A DNA stretch of 64,000 nucleotides from F22 sp963678855. Its GTDB lineage: Bacteria > Bacteroidota > Bacteroidia > Bacteroidales > Bacteroidaceae. The notes beneath the pieces were generated by a model. The model was not told where the DNA came from and ran no database searches. It saw only the letters and a program-made list of their open reading frames with translations. Positions 26,342-38,187 of this stretch are shown here, piece by piece; position 1 is the first letter of the stretch; each line of letters begins with the position of its first letter. Made by a program: the position numbers and the translations under genes. The stretch spans positions 2,108,001-2,172,000 of the forward strand of contig OY787448.1 of assembly GCA_963678855.1 (NCBI GenBank), read 5' to 3'.

Positions 26342-27592
26342 TTACAATTCCAGTGTAATAGAGTCGCTAATAGTCCAAGTGTCTAGATGGTTATTGCTTC
26401 CCGTCTCTTGATTGACAACTCCTAAGGTTGTGATGGTCATAGCGTCGTTAATTACAAGTTCTAGAGCTGTAGAGGTGTTTTTGTAGATACCTATACCATT
26501 TTTATATCCAATTTGTTGGGTTGCTTGTTGTTGACCCAAGGTGTTGTATAAATTGATGACACCATAATATGTAGGGTTCTGCGTTGCACCACTTCCATCA
26601 GTATAATTACAAGTTAATGCTACTGTGAATATTCCTGCACCTGTTACTGCTCTGTTATTTGTATTTCGAATCAATGAGATGACATCAACATCTGTTTGAA
26701 CAGTAACAAGGTCCAATTCTGCAGTATATGGTGTGCCTTCATTGTCGACTGTTGCAGTTTCACTAATGGCTACTCTTTCCGTGATTTTTGGTGTGATAAT
26801 AACCTTGCATGTCTTGTCGGTTAGAAAACCGCCAGTTGCAGGAAATATTGACACGGGAATACCAGCTAGTTCAGAAAGAATATTGCTGATACTCACGCTG
26901 CGCTCCACTTTAAGTTTAAAAGTAATTGAAACGTGTTGTGAAATTTGCCGACCTTCTAGCTCAACCTGATTTGTTTTGTCTAGCTTGATGTCTACATTGC
27001 TATTCTGTAGTGTAAACAGTCCACCAGCATTAGCATCAATATAGATGTCACTGTCTATATATTCGTTTAGGTCTCTCCAAGTTTGCCCTGCAGGAAGAAT
27101 ATTTGTATGATCAATTGGGTACAATCTGTAAGAAGTTAATACATCATCCACAGTTGTCTTCATGTCGTCTGCCAACTCGTTAAGGTTGCTAACAGTAAAA
27201 GCTGCACTGTTTAGTGTTGTTGCTACAAACTCAAAGTTTCCTTTGCGTAGAGGCCATTTTGTCCAGTTGTCAATTTCGGTATTGGGATCCGTAGTGGTTT
27301 CTTCGCCTGCTTCGTTCGTTGTCGTAGTTACGGGGGCTAGAGGAAATAAAAGAGAACCATTTCCAGATGTCGTTGCCACTTGCATAGCAGAACGCCAGCT
27401 GTTGATAGTTCTGCTAGCGATAATGAGTAGAGAATCGGGTTGTGATGCCGTTGCGTCTTCTGGCCATGTTAGGTCAAAGTTTGCTTTTGGCTTGGTAGAT
27501 GTTGCAGTCTCAAAGTCAACCTCAGTACATGCAACTGCTGAAAGGATTAAAAATAGGGTAGCTATTCCGCAAGTTGTATATTTATTTCTCAT
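26342..27592 (-). CDS. DUF5119-like lipoprotein of the fimbrillin locus
   Basis: 416 residues with a lipobox SAVAC (Cys22). The sequence FDLTWPEDATASQPDSLLII followed by LRKGNFEFVATTLNS and later beta-rich domains resembles DUF5119/Mfa2-type proteins that accompany type V pilins. No TR(G/A) site and no terminal W-D strand are seen, so it is not a pilin paralog and may be an anchor or assembly factor. Its start overlaps the stop of the DUF3575 gene by 4 nt, showing translational coupling. The DUF5119 assignment is from pattern and context only. Confidence 0.72.
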   Translation of the reverse strand: MRNKYTTCGIATLFLILSAVACTEVDFETATSTKPKANFDLTWPEDATASQPDSLLIIASRTINSWRSAMQVATTSGNGSLLFPLAPVTTTTNEAGEETTTDPNTEIDNWTKWPLRKGNFEFVATTLNSAAFTVSNLNELADDMKTTVDDVLTSYRLYPIDHTNILPAGQTWRDLNEYIDSDIYIDANAGGLFTLQNSNVDIKLDKTNQVELEGRQISQHVSITFKLKVERSVSISNILSELAGIPVSIFPATGGFLTDKTCKVIITPKITERVAISETATVDNEGTPYTAELDLVTVQTDVDVISLIRNTNNRAVTGAGIFTVALTCNYTDGSGATQNPTYYGVINLYNTLGQQQATQQIGYKNGIGIYKNTSTALELVINDAMTITTLGVVNQETGSNNHLDTWTISDSITLEL

Positions 27593-28383
27593 CGGTTGAT
27601 CGTTTTATATTTCTTACTAATTGAAGCAAAGCGATAGACAAATGCTATGCGTAGTTCACTAACTCCTGGCGCAAGCCAAGTCCAGTGGTCGTCCTTGTGA
27701 TCAACTACCTCGTAGGCATCTAATTCGCTATTACGGATGAATTTGTCGTAGCTAATTCTAGCCATACCCAAACTAGCGCCAATTTCTAAATCGATAGCTG
27801 AACCATTTGGCAATGAATATAGGGGCAAACCAACACCACCGCTAACACCTGCACCAAATCCTTTTCCTTGGTATCCATAGCGTCCAAGTTTGTAGGTGTA
27901 CTTTAGATTGTCGGCAAATATACCAGCGTAATAGGTTCTCCAAAATTTAGGGAATTTCTTACTCTTAATAGCAAGTAGACGTTGTATACCAGTTAGTCCT
28001 TTTTCAGCGGTGCGGCTAAATATAGATTGGCTAGCATCTTTTGCACTACTCATTTGAATTTGTTTTGTACGATAATATTTTCTGGCCTCAACTCGTATTT
28101 CGGAAATGTTGTATACCATGTAGGGTGTATACGTTGATGATGTGTTCCAGTTGTATTTACCTGAAACGGATAGGGTGTACTTATTGTTTGCCTTAGGACT
28201 AAGGTCAAACTCAATACCCATGTTTGGTGTCATAAGTACCCAGTCAACTGCATTTGTTTTAAATGCAAACCTTTCCTTTGTAGTGAAATTAGGTTTGGCA
28301 TTCTTTAGTTGAGCATAAGTGTAAGTCGAATGTGATAAACATACTATTATTAATAATATGCGCAATAGTTTAGTTGTACTCAT
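27589..28383 (-). CDS. DUF3575 family outer-membrane protein (first copy, operon head)
   Basis: 264 residues with a signal peptide ending near YTYA (residue 24). FAFKTNAVDWVLMTPNMGIEFDLSPKANNKYTLSV is a clear DUF3575 start (K-T-N-x-x-x-x-x-x-T-P-N-x-G-x-E). The centre has ARKYYRTKQ and FWRTYYAGIFADNLKYTYK; the end is ELRIAFVYRF plus a basic tail. It opens the eight-gene envelope operon; a promoter element lies about 75 bp upstream. It is longer than the second DUF3575 copy because of an inserted, serine-rich segment after residue 115. Confidence 0.87.
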   Translation of the reverse strand: MSTTKLLRILLIIVCLSHSTYTYAQLKNAKPNFTTKERFAFKTNAVDWVLMTPNMGIEFDLSPKANNKYTLSVSGKYNWNTSSTYTPYMVYNISEIRVEARKYYRTKQIQMSSAKDASQSIFSRTAEKGLTGIQRLLAIKSKKFPKFWRTYYAGIFADNLKYTYKLGRYGYQGKGFGAGVSGGVGLPLYSLPNGSAIDLEIGASLGMARISYDKFIRNSELDAYEVVDHKDDHWTWLAPGVSELRIAFVYRFASISKKYKTINR

Positions 28384-28457
28384 AAATGAATTGATTGCTT
28401 TTCAGCAACAGCTTGTTATTGTTAAGTGTAAGCTATACTCGTTTGATATTCCAGATG

Positions 28458-28465
28458 CAAATATA
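28458..28465 (-). promoter_or_regulatory. Promoter -7 element of the fimbrillin-locus operon
   Basis: The minus strand reads TATATTTG, giving a leader of about 65-70 nt before the first DUF3575 gene. No TTG is seen at the -33 distance, so the promoter may need an activator. Confidence 0.45.
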
Positions 28466-28990
28466 GCCATTCTGATGTTATTTCCTAGAACTAGCATATA
28501 GAACATCTGTCCATCTTTACAATTTTAACTACTATTCCATTTTGATTTAGGGATGTTAAGCCTAAAGTTATTGATTTTATCCTTGTTTCTGTTCGTTAGA
28601 TTAATTCGTAAAGTTTCTGTTCTGCACCCTTTTTTTACATGCAACAAATAAGTGTGAATCATTTTTTTGCGTCTTCTGTGATTTTGAAGAGTTGTCGTAT
28701 TATGTTGTTAATTTATATTTATATTTGCGTTAAATATATTTACTGGGTGTTGAGTTGTGAGTTGCTGTTTGAATGTTGTCTATTTTGCTATTTGTTTGTC
28801 TATAGAGTGTTAACTGACATGGCGCAGCTGTGTGTGTTGACAGTTGCTTTGTTTAGTGTTTGTGCTAGACGATTATTAAGTGGGGAATCTCGTGTGTTTA
28901 GTATATTATATAATGTGTACAGCCTCTATTTTCTACACCAGTCGTCTTTTTATGTTAAACGCATTATTTTTCTTCATATTTCTTTCTGAT
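28466..28990. other. AT-rich intergenic region without convincing gene
   Basis: The stretch between the fimbrillin operon promoter and the rRNA promoters is AT-rich and T-rich on the plus strand. The only open frame (28639-28989) translates to a low-complexity, cysteine/tyrosine-rich sequence with no family resemblance. I see no tRNA, repeat or hairpin terminator here. Confidence 0.5.
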
Positions 28991-28994
28991 TTCC

Positions 28995-29025
28995 TTGCGG
29001 GACTCGATTAAATGCACTACTTTTG
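28995..29025 (+). promoter_or_regulatory. rRNA operon promoter P1
   Basis: TTG at 28995-28997, a 20-nt spacer and TACTTTTG at 29018-29025, followed by CATCCGC. Perfect agreement with the Bacteroidetes consensus; the same trailing heptamer recurs at P2. Confidence 0.75.
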
Positions 29026-29163
29026 CATCCGCAATCAGAAACGAGGGTATTGCAGAGTGGTGTTAAAACGCTCGAGAATGGCTCTAGTTTTGCGATAGCT
29101 TGCTTAGATTAAGCTTTTTGAAATTTACTTCAAAAATTTATTTCAAAACTTTCTGCTCGATTA

Positions 29164-29195
29164 TTTGGAGCTTAAGAATAAAGCTTGTATCTTTG
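29164..29195 (+). promoter_or_regulatory. rRNA operon promoter P2
   Basis: TTTG at 29164-29167, 20 nt, then TATCTTTG at 29188-29195 and CATCCGC. P1 and P2 lie 170 bp apart in tandem, about 435 and 265 bp before the 16S gene. Confidence 0.75.
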
Positions 29196-29268
29196 CATCC
29201 GCTTTCCGAAAGAAACAAGGTTTGCAACGGCGAACCAGCTACCAACGAGGAGGCGAAAAAAAGAAAAG

Positions 29269-29284
29269 TGTTCTTTGAAGATAT
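29269..29284 (+). promoter_or_regulatory. boxA-like antitermination site in the rRNA leader
   Basis: TGTTCTTTGAAGATAT resembles boxA (TGCTCTTTAACA in E. coli) and is echoed by GATCTTTGACATATTG at 31362-31377 in the 16S-23S spacer. Two copies at the expected sites suggest Nus-dependent rRNA antitermination. Confidence 0.5.
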
Positions 29285-29460
29285 TTACATAACAACAAGT
29301 AGTACAAGGCTATTATGATTTTATAATAGCAAAATTATTGAACCGTCAATTTTAAAGATTGAAACAGGTGTAATCCAATAACTTGTAATCAGGTCATCTT
29401 GATTAATCAGATCAACTTTGACAGCGCGCTTTTAGTGTGTCTGTCGTTAAATAATATTTT

Positions 29461-30983
<1,523 letters not shown>

Positions 30984-31160
30984 TGGAGAGATGACTAAGA
31001 CCTATTTTAGGTGTCAAGTTGATTATACTTGTAATCGGTTTAATGATTACTTGTGCACTTGCTTGTTGTTGTGTTGATTATATATTGAGAAAGTATGAAG
31101 CTGAGTGATGGAATCATCACGAGTCCTCACCGGATATTACCAGCAGAATATTTTGAACGA

Positions 31161-31234
31161 AGTCCTATAGCTCAGTTGGTTAGAGCGCTACACTGATAAT
31201 GTAGAGGTCCGCAGTTCAAATCTGCGTGGGACTA
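31161..31234 (+). tRNA. tRNA-Ile (anticodon GAT)
   Basis: 74 nt in the 16S-23S spacer. Acceptor AGTCCTA pairs with TGGGACT, anticodon stem CTACA/TGTAG encloses CTGATAA with GAT at 31195-31197, T arm is GCAG-type with TTCAAAT. Discriminator A; CCA not encoded. Confidence 0.96.
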
Positions 31235-31238
31235 CTTT

Positions 31239-31312
31239 GGGGGATTAGCTCAGCTGGCTAGAGCACCTGCCTTGCACGCAGGGGGTCATCGGTTCGAATC
31301 CGATATTCTCCA
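31239..31312 (+). tRNA. tRNA-Ala (anticodon TGC)
   Basis: 74 nt, four bases after tRNA-Ile. Acceptor GGGGGAT pairs with ATTCTCC, anticodon stem CCTGC/GCAGG encloses CTTGCAC with TGC at 31273-31275. Discriminator A; CCA not encoded. Confidence 0.96.
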
Positions 31313-31329
31313 CACCGAATAACTATCTT

Positions 31330-31416
31330 AATCAGCAATGATTGGGGGCATTATTCAATTTGATCTTTGACATATTGTACAAACCAATTTTCTGTTATTA
31401 TAAATCAGCAATGATT
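31330..31416 (+). repeat. Repeated 14-mer and boxA in the 16S-23S spacer
   Basis: AATCAGCAATGATT occurs at 31330-31343 and 31403-31416, each a near palindrome (AATCA/TGATT). They flank the boxA-like site at 31362-31377. A further hairpin CATCTAGT/ACTAGATG lies at 31453-31474. These are candidates for pre-rRNA processing structures. Confidence 0.5.
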
Positions 31417-31483
31417 TATTGATAACCGTAAAGTAACAAATTTATACGAGCGCATCTAGTAGCAATACTAGATGAGTATAGAA

Positions 31484-34360
<2,877 letters not shown>

Positions 34361-34418
34361 TCTAGTGTATGTTTGTCATTTTACAGTGAAAATGGTTTGT
34401 ATTATATGTCTACCTTAT

Positions 34419-34526
<108 letters not shown>

Positions 34527-34535
34527 TTTTTTTTG

Positions 34536-34575
34536 AAAGCCTTCGAGATGAATTTCTCGGAGGCTTTTGTTATTT
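34536..34575 (+). terminator. Terminator of the rRNA operon
   Basis: AAAGCCTTCGAGA (34536-34548) pairs with TCTCGGAGGCTTT (34555-34567) over 13 bp with one G-T pair, followed by TGTTATTT. It lies 10 nt after 5S. Confidence 0.8.
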
Positions 34576-34758
34576 ATGCAGGGGTATGTGTAATAGAAGC
34601 ACATACCAATTGTCATCAACTATGTTAGTTGTCAACATAATACACAGGGGTTATGCACAGGTAAGTGTATAACCCTTTCTTTTTGCACAGGGCATTAATA
34701 ATCTATCCAAATGTAGATTTAGGCTTATCTAGTGACATGTAATCCTTTTATTATATTT

Positions 34759-34856
34759 CGTCAGTCATTGTACGCCTACGTTGATATCAACGTACGCGTA
34801 CAATAATATCAACGCACGCCTACGATGATGTCATCGTACGCCTAGAACGACTGACG
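34759..34856. repeat. Cluster of 22-bp repeats with palindromic cores inside an 8-bp inverted repeat
   Basis: Three 22-bp units follow each other without spacer (34770-34791, 34792-34813, 34814-34835), each beginning GTACGC/GCACGC and ending ATCAAC or TCATC, followed by a partial fourth (34836-34855). Unit 1 centres on the perfect palindrome TACGTTGATATCAACGTA, unit 3 on the near-palindrome TACGATGATGTCATCGTA. The whole array is bracketed by CGTCAGTC (34759-34766) and GACTGACG (34849-34856). Not a CRISPR: no spacers. Function unknown. Confidence 0.85.
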
Positions 34857-34928
34857 GCATTTTATTGAAAACTTAAAGTAAACTGTGCACTTATATACTT
34901 ACAGTTGATATAGACTTCATCATAAGGT

Positions 34929-35105
34929 TTAGGCATACAAAAAGAGACTCCAAATTGGAAGCTCTTTTATATCCCATAGTAAGGTCCGATATTCTTGTAC
35001 CAAGGCTTGCCAGCCTCGTTTCAAACGATCGATCCATGCCTTTGAATTGATTGGACTAACGTTTGAAATTAGAGTCGCAAAGGATTGAAACAATTTATCT
35101 GTCAT
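34929..35105 (-). CDS. Possible small protein gene, 58 residues
   Basis: Minus-strand frame of exactly 59 codons from ATG (35103-35105) to TAA (34929-34931). The product starts MTDKLFQSFATL and ends ELPIWSLFLYA; it has four tryptophans, balanced charge, and an amphipathic middle (WIDRLKRGWQALVQEY). Codon choice (GAT, AAA, TTG, CAA) is like that of neighbouring genes. AGAAAGAAG precedes the start by a few bases. No homolog is recognised and no TAnnTTTG element is seen upstream, so it may be spurious, but it is the only coherent frame in this 900-bp gap. Confidence 0.4.
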   Translation of the reverse strand: MTDKLFQSFATLISNVSPINSKAWIDRLKRGWQALVQEYRTLLWDIKELPIWSLFLYA

Positions 35106-35435
35106 GATAATCTTCTTTCTAGGTGTTTCCTGTCAACTTCTCCTTGCTATTTGTTGCTTGTTCATTAATTTATTAGTTACTTGTGCTGTATGTTATACTG
35201 TTATTTGATATGTTAGTCGCTTTAGTTTCGAATCTCATACGTATGTACATGTGATATTTTTTAGTAGTCTACCAAAACTGATTAATTGTTAAAAGAGTGA
35301 GATGTTTTAAACTTTTTCCATGTATAACACTCTAAGTACTGAACAGCTTACAAAAGTTTTTCTGAAAATGGGCATCATATGTACTCGATATCCATATATG
35401 ATACTGAAATTATAAACCTTTTAAATAATAGAGTT
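35106..35435. other. AT-rich intergenic region
   Basis: Between the possible small gene and the Spy-like gene. AT-rich with no convincing frame, hairpin or consensus promoter; it must contain the control region of the downstream secreted protein. Confidence 0.4.
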
Positions 35436-36062
35436 ATGAAACTAAAGACAATTCTTATCGCATGTGTTGCTATGTTTGCAACAACATCTGCAATGGCGCA
35501 GGAGCAAACTCGTACTAAAATAGCTGACATGACTCGCGAGCAACGAGTAGAGATGAAGGCGCAAATGTTTGCTAAGAAATTAATGCTAGATGATGCTACA
35601 AAAGCTAAGTTCTTACCTATGTATGTCAGTTACCAAAATGAGTTGTATAAATCTCTTCCTACTGAAGTTAGAGAAAAGATGGAAGCTCGCAAGGAAGTTG
35701 GTAAGAGAATAGCTGCTGATCGTAAAAGGACTCGTGATGGAAAGGATTATGCTGACAAAAGAATGCATCGAAAAGGCGTGCATAAAGGTAGGAGGGAGCA
35801 CAGAATGTGTGAAGAGTTCGATGGCAAAACAGACGCTGAGGTAAAAGCTATGATAGAAAAACGCTTTGCTACTCAACAGGCTCGTTTGGATATCAATAAG
35901 AAATATTTCAAGAAGTTTAATCGTATCCTTACTGTGAAGCAGTCTGCCGCTGTTTTACATTCTAGTAAAGCTCAGCATCATGCAATGAAGGATCGTTGCC
36001 ACGGTATGAAAAAGCATCACTCTTGCATTCATAAAGGACAAGTCAAGCGTTCACGTAAGTAA
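35436..36062 (+). CDS. Secreted Spy/CpxP-like basic protein with His/Cys-rich tail
   Basis: 208 residues from the ATG at 35436; the longer frame from 35379 would bury the signal peptide MKLKTILIACVAMFATTSAMAQ and is rejected. The mature protein has MTREQRVEMKAQMFAKKLMLDD and KFLPMYVSYQNELY, reminiscent of small periplasmic Spy/CpxP-like and DUF4890-type helical proteins. The middle is Lys/Arg rich. The tail holds many histidines and two cysteines (HHAMKDRCHGMKKHHSCIHK), a possible metal-binding patch. Family placement is tentative. A bidirectional terminator follows. Confidence 0.8.
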   Translation: MKLKTILIACVAMFATTSAMAQEQTRTKIADMTREQRVEMKAQMFAKKLMLDDATKAKFLPMYVSYQNELYKSLPTEVREKMEARKEVGKRIAADRKRTRDGKDYADKRMHRKGVHKGRREHRMCEEFDGKTDAEVKAMIEKRFATQQARLDINKKYFKKFNRILTVKQSAAVLHSSKAQHHAMKDRCHGMKKHHSCIHKGQVKRSRK

Positions 36063-36087
36063 GTTTGTATTAACAAAAAAGACATAT

Positions 36088-36124
36088 AAAAAGCGCACTA
36101 GAGAAAAATCTAGTGCGCTTTTTA
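36088..36124. terminator. Bidirectional terminator between Spy-like gene and ABC exporter
   Basis: AAAAAGCGCACTAGA (36088-36102) and TCTAGTGCGCTTTTT (36109-36123) form a perfect 15-bp stem with a 6-nt loop, flanked by A and T runs so that it works for both convergent genes. Confidence 0.9.
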
Positions 36125-36138
36125 TATTCATCGACTTC

Positions 36139-37974
36139 TTAGCTTTGCATTTCAACAAGTCTTTTATAATAGCCATCTAGGGCTATTAGTTCATTGTGTG
36201 TACCTCGTTCTACTATTACGCCTTCGTTCATCACGCAAATCTCATCTGCATTTTTAATTGTCGATAAACGGTGTGCGATAGCTATTGTAGTGCGAGATTG
36301 CATCAACTTCTCTAAAGCTTCTTGCACTAGTTTTTCAGATTCAGTATCAAGTGCAGATGTGGCCTCGTCAAGAATCAAAATAGGTGGGTTTTTTAAAATA
36401 GCTCGAGCAATACTAACACGTTGACGTTGTCCACCAGATAGTTTACCTCCACGGTCACCAACGGTTGTGTTATAACCTTCTGGATTCTCCATAATAAAGT
36501 CATGTGCATTGGCAATCTTAGCTGCTTCAATGACTTGCTCCATCGTGGCATTAGGATTGCCAAAAGCGATGTTATTGAAGAAAGTATCGTTGAAAAGAAT
36601 AGCTTCTTGCGATACATTTCCAATCAATGCTCGTAGGTCACGATTGCGTACATCCTTAATGTTGTGTCCATCTATACTGATGCTGCCTTTTAGTACATCA
36701 TGATATCTTGGAATCAAGTCCACAAGGGTCGACTTTCCAGACCCCGATTGTCCGACAAGAGCGATTGTTTTTCCCTTAGGAATTTCGATACTAATATTTT
36801 TAAGGACTTCTTTTTCACCGTAGCTAAAGCATACATCTTCTAACTTTATGCTTCTTTTTAGCTCATTCAGTTTCGCTGGATTTTCTGGATCCTGAATTGG
36901 ATTTTCTGCAAGAAGGATCTTGTTAATACGTTCTACAGATGCCATTCCACGTGGGATATTGTAGCTAGCTTTACTTAGTTCCTTCAATGGGTTGATGATA
37001 CTATATAGAATAGTGATGTACATCATAAATGCAGGAGCATCTAGGCCACCAGTATCTTGACCAGAGAGAATCAACCAGCCACCAAACCACAAGACAATTG
37101 TAATTAGTACGGTTCCTAGAAACTCACCCATAGGACTGGCTAGTTGCTGTCGGGCAGCTACCTTATTGACAGCGCGACGGTAACGGTTGCTAGCTTCATA
37201 AAAACGATCGCTCATCATTGTTTCTGCCAAGAAAGCCTTGATGATACGAAGACCACCTAGAGTCTCATCAAGCATAGTCATAGTTGTTCCTAAAAATTCT
37301 TGGGCAACTTGTGATTTCTTTTTCAAGCGGCGACTTACTAGTCCCATAATCCATCCCATACCTGGAAGGATAATAAGAGTAAACAGGGTCAACTCCCAAC
37401 TAATAGCGATAAGTGTACCTAGGTAGAAAAGGATCAGGATAGGATTCTTCAATAACATGCCTAATGAACTTGTAATTGATGTCTCAATTTCATTAATATC
37501 ACCACTCATTCTGGCAATGATATCCCCTTTTTGTTCTTCCGAGAAGAATGCTAGAGGTAGAGAGACAATTTTACGATATACATTCATCCGCATATCACGT
37601 ACTACACCAGTACGGATAGGGACCATGACATAAGCGGCACCATAATAAGCGCCAGCTTTGAATAAAGTCATAATCACAAGAAATAATCCAAGAAGTCCAA
37701 GTGTTGTAACAGGTCCATAGATGTCAATAATATCGCGTACAGTAGCGTAGAAATTATTCATGATAACTTCTTTGGTACTACCATCCCCCCATGCCATATG
37801 TACATATGATTGTGCATTGTCTAAGTTGAACAGAATTTGCATGATTGGGATAATCAGCGAGAAGGAGAAAATATTGAGAACGGCTGAAAGGATGTTGAAA
37901 ATCACAGCTCCAACCATGAATCTCCTATACGGAGGAAGGTACTGACGGAGTACCTGAAAGAACTCTTTTATCAT
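36139..37974 (-). CDS. MsbA-type ABC exporter (fused permease-ATPase)
   Basis: 611 residues. The N-terminal half has six membrane segments (about 20-330) with the coupling region RMSGDINEIETSI. The ATPase half shows Walker A GQSGSGKST, Q-loop VSQEAILFND, signature LSGGQRQRVSIARA, Walker B ILILDEATSALD and the switch histidine in IAIAHRLSTI. Lipid/lipid A or multidrug export is likely by family; the substrate is not decidable here. Monocistronic: own promoter, strong terminator. Confidence 0.94.
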   Translation of the reverse strand: MIKEFFQVLRQYLPPYRRFMVGAVIFNILSAVLNIFSFSLIIPIMQILFNLDNAQSYVHMAWGDGSTKEVIMNNFYATVRDIIDIYGPVTTLGLLGLFLVIMTLFKAGAYYGAAYVMVPIRTGVVRDMRMNVYRKIVSLPLAFFSEEQKGDIIARMSGDINEIETSITSSLGMLLKNPILILFYLGTLIAISWELTLFTLIILPGMGWIMGLVSRRLKKKSQVAQEFLGTTMTMLDETLGGLRIIKAFLAETMMSDRFYEASNRYRRAVNKVAARQQLASPMGEFLGTVLITIVLWFGGWLILSGQDTGGLDAPAFMMYITILYSIINPLKELSKASYNIPRGMASVERINKILLAENPIQDPENPAKLNELKRSIKLEDVCFSYGEKEVLKNISIEIPKGKTIALVGQSGSGKSTLVDLIPRYHDVLKGSISIDGHNIKDVRNRDLRALIGNVSQEAILFNDTFFNNIAFGNPNATMEQVIEAAKIANAHDFIMENPEGYNTTVGDRGGKLSGGQRQRVSIARAILKNPPILILDEATSALDTESEKLVQEALEKLMQSRTTIAIAHRLSTIKNADEICVMNEGVIVERGTHNELIALDGYYKRLVEMQS

Positions 37975-38046
37975 AATGCTCTACTTAATTTTATTTTATT
38001 GTAGCTCGAATGCACGAATTACATGCTGTTGTCGAGACAATTGCCG

Positions 38047-38077
38047 CAAAGATAGAGTATTCTTGCCGAAAAACCAA
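38047..38077 (-). promoter_or_regulatory. Promoter of the ABC exporter
   Basis: Minus strand TTG (plus 38075-38077), 20 nt, TATCTTTG (plus 38047-38054). It interleaves with the divergent pheS promoter. Confidence 0.65.
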
Positions 38078-38095
38078 TATAAATATGTATCTTTG
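38063..38095 (+). promoter_or_regulatory. Promoter of pheS
   Basis: TTG at 38063-38065, a 22-nt spacer and TATCTTTG at 38088-38095. The -33 region overlaps that of the divergent ABC exporter promoter. Leader about 85 nt. Confidence 0.55.
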
Positions 38096-38187
38096 CGACT
38101 CGAAGTAGACTATCCCCCTCAAAATGAGCAAGAATAGTTCTAGTATCGTAGAATTAGAAACTTTAAGCAAGTCTATAATAGCAAGAT

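Noticed and set aside
28639..28989. 116-codon plus-strand frame between the fimbrillin operon and rRNA
   Set aside because: Low-complexity Tyr/Cys/Leu-rich translation of AT-rich DNA, no promoter, no family likeness.
34770..34855. CRISPR array
   Set aside because: Repeats are contiguous with no spacers, and there are no cas genes.
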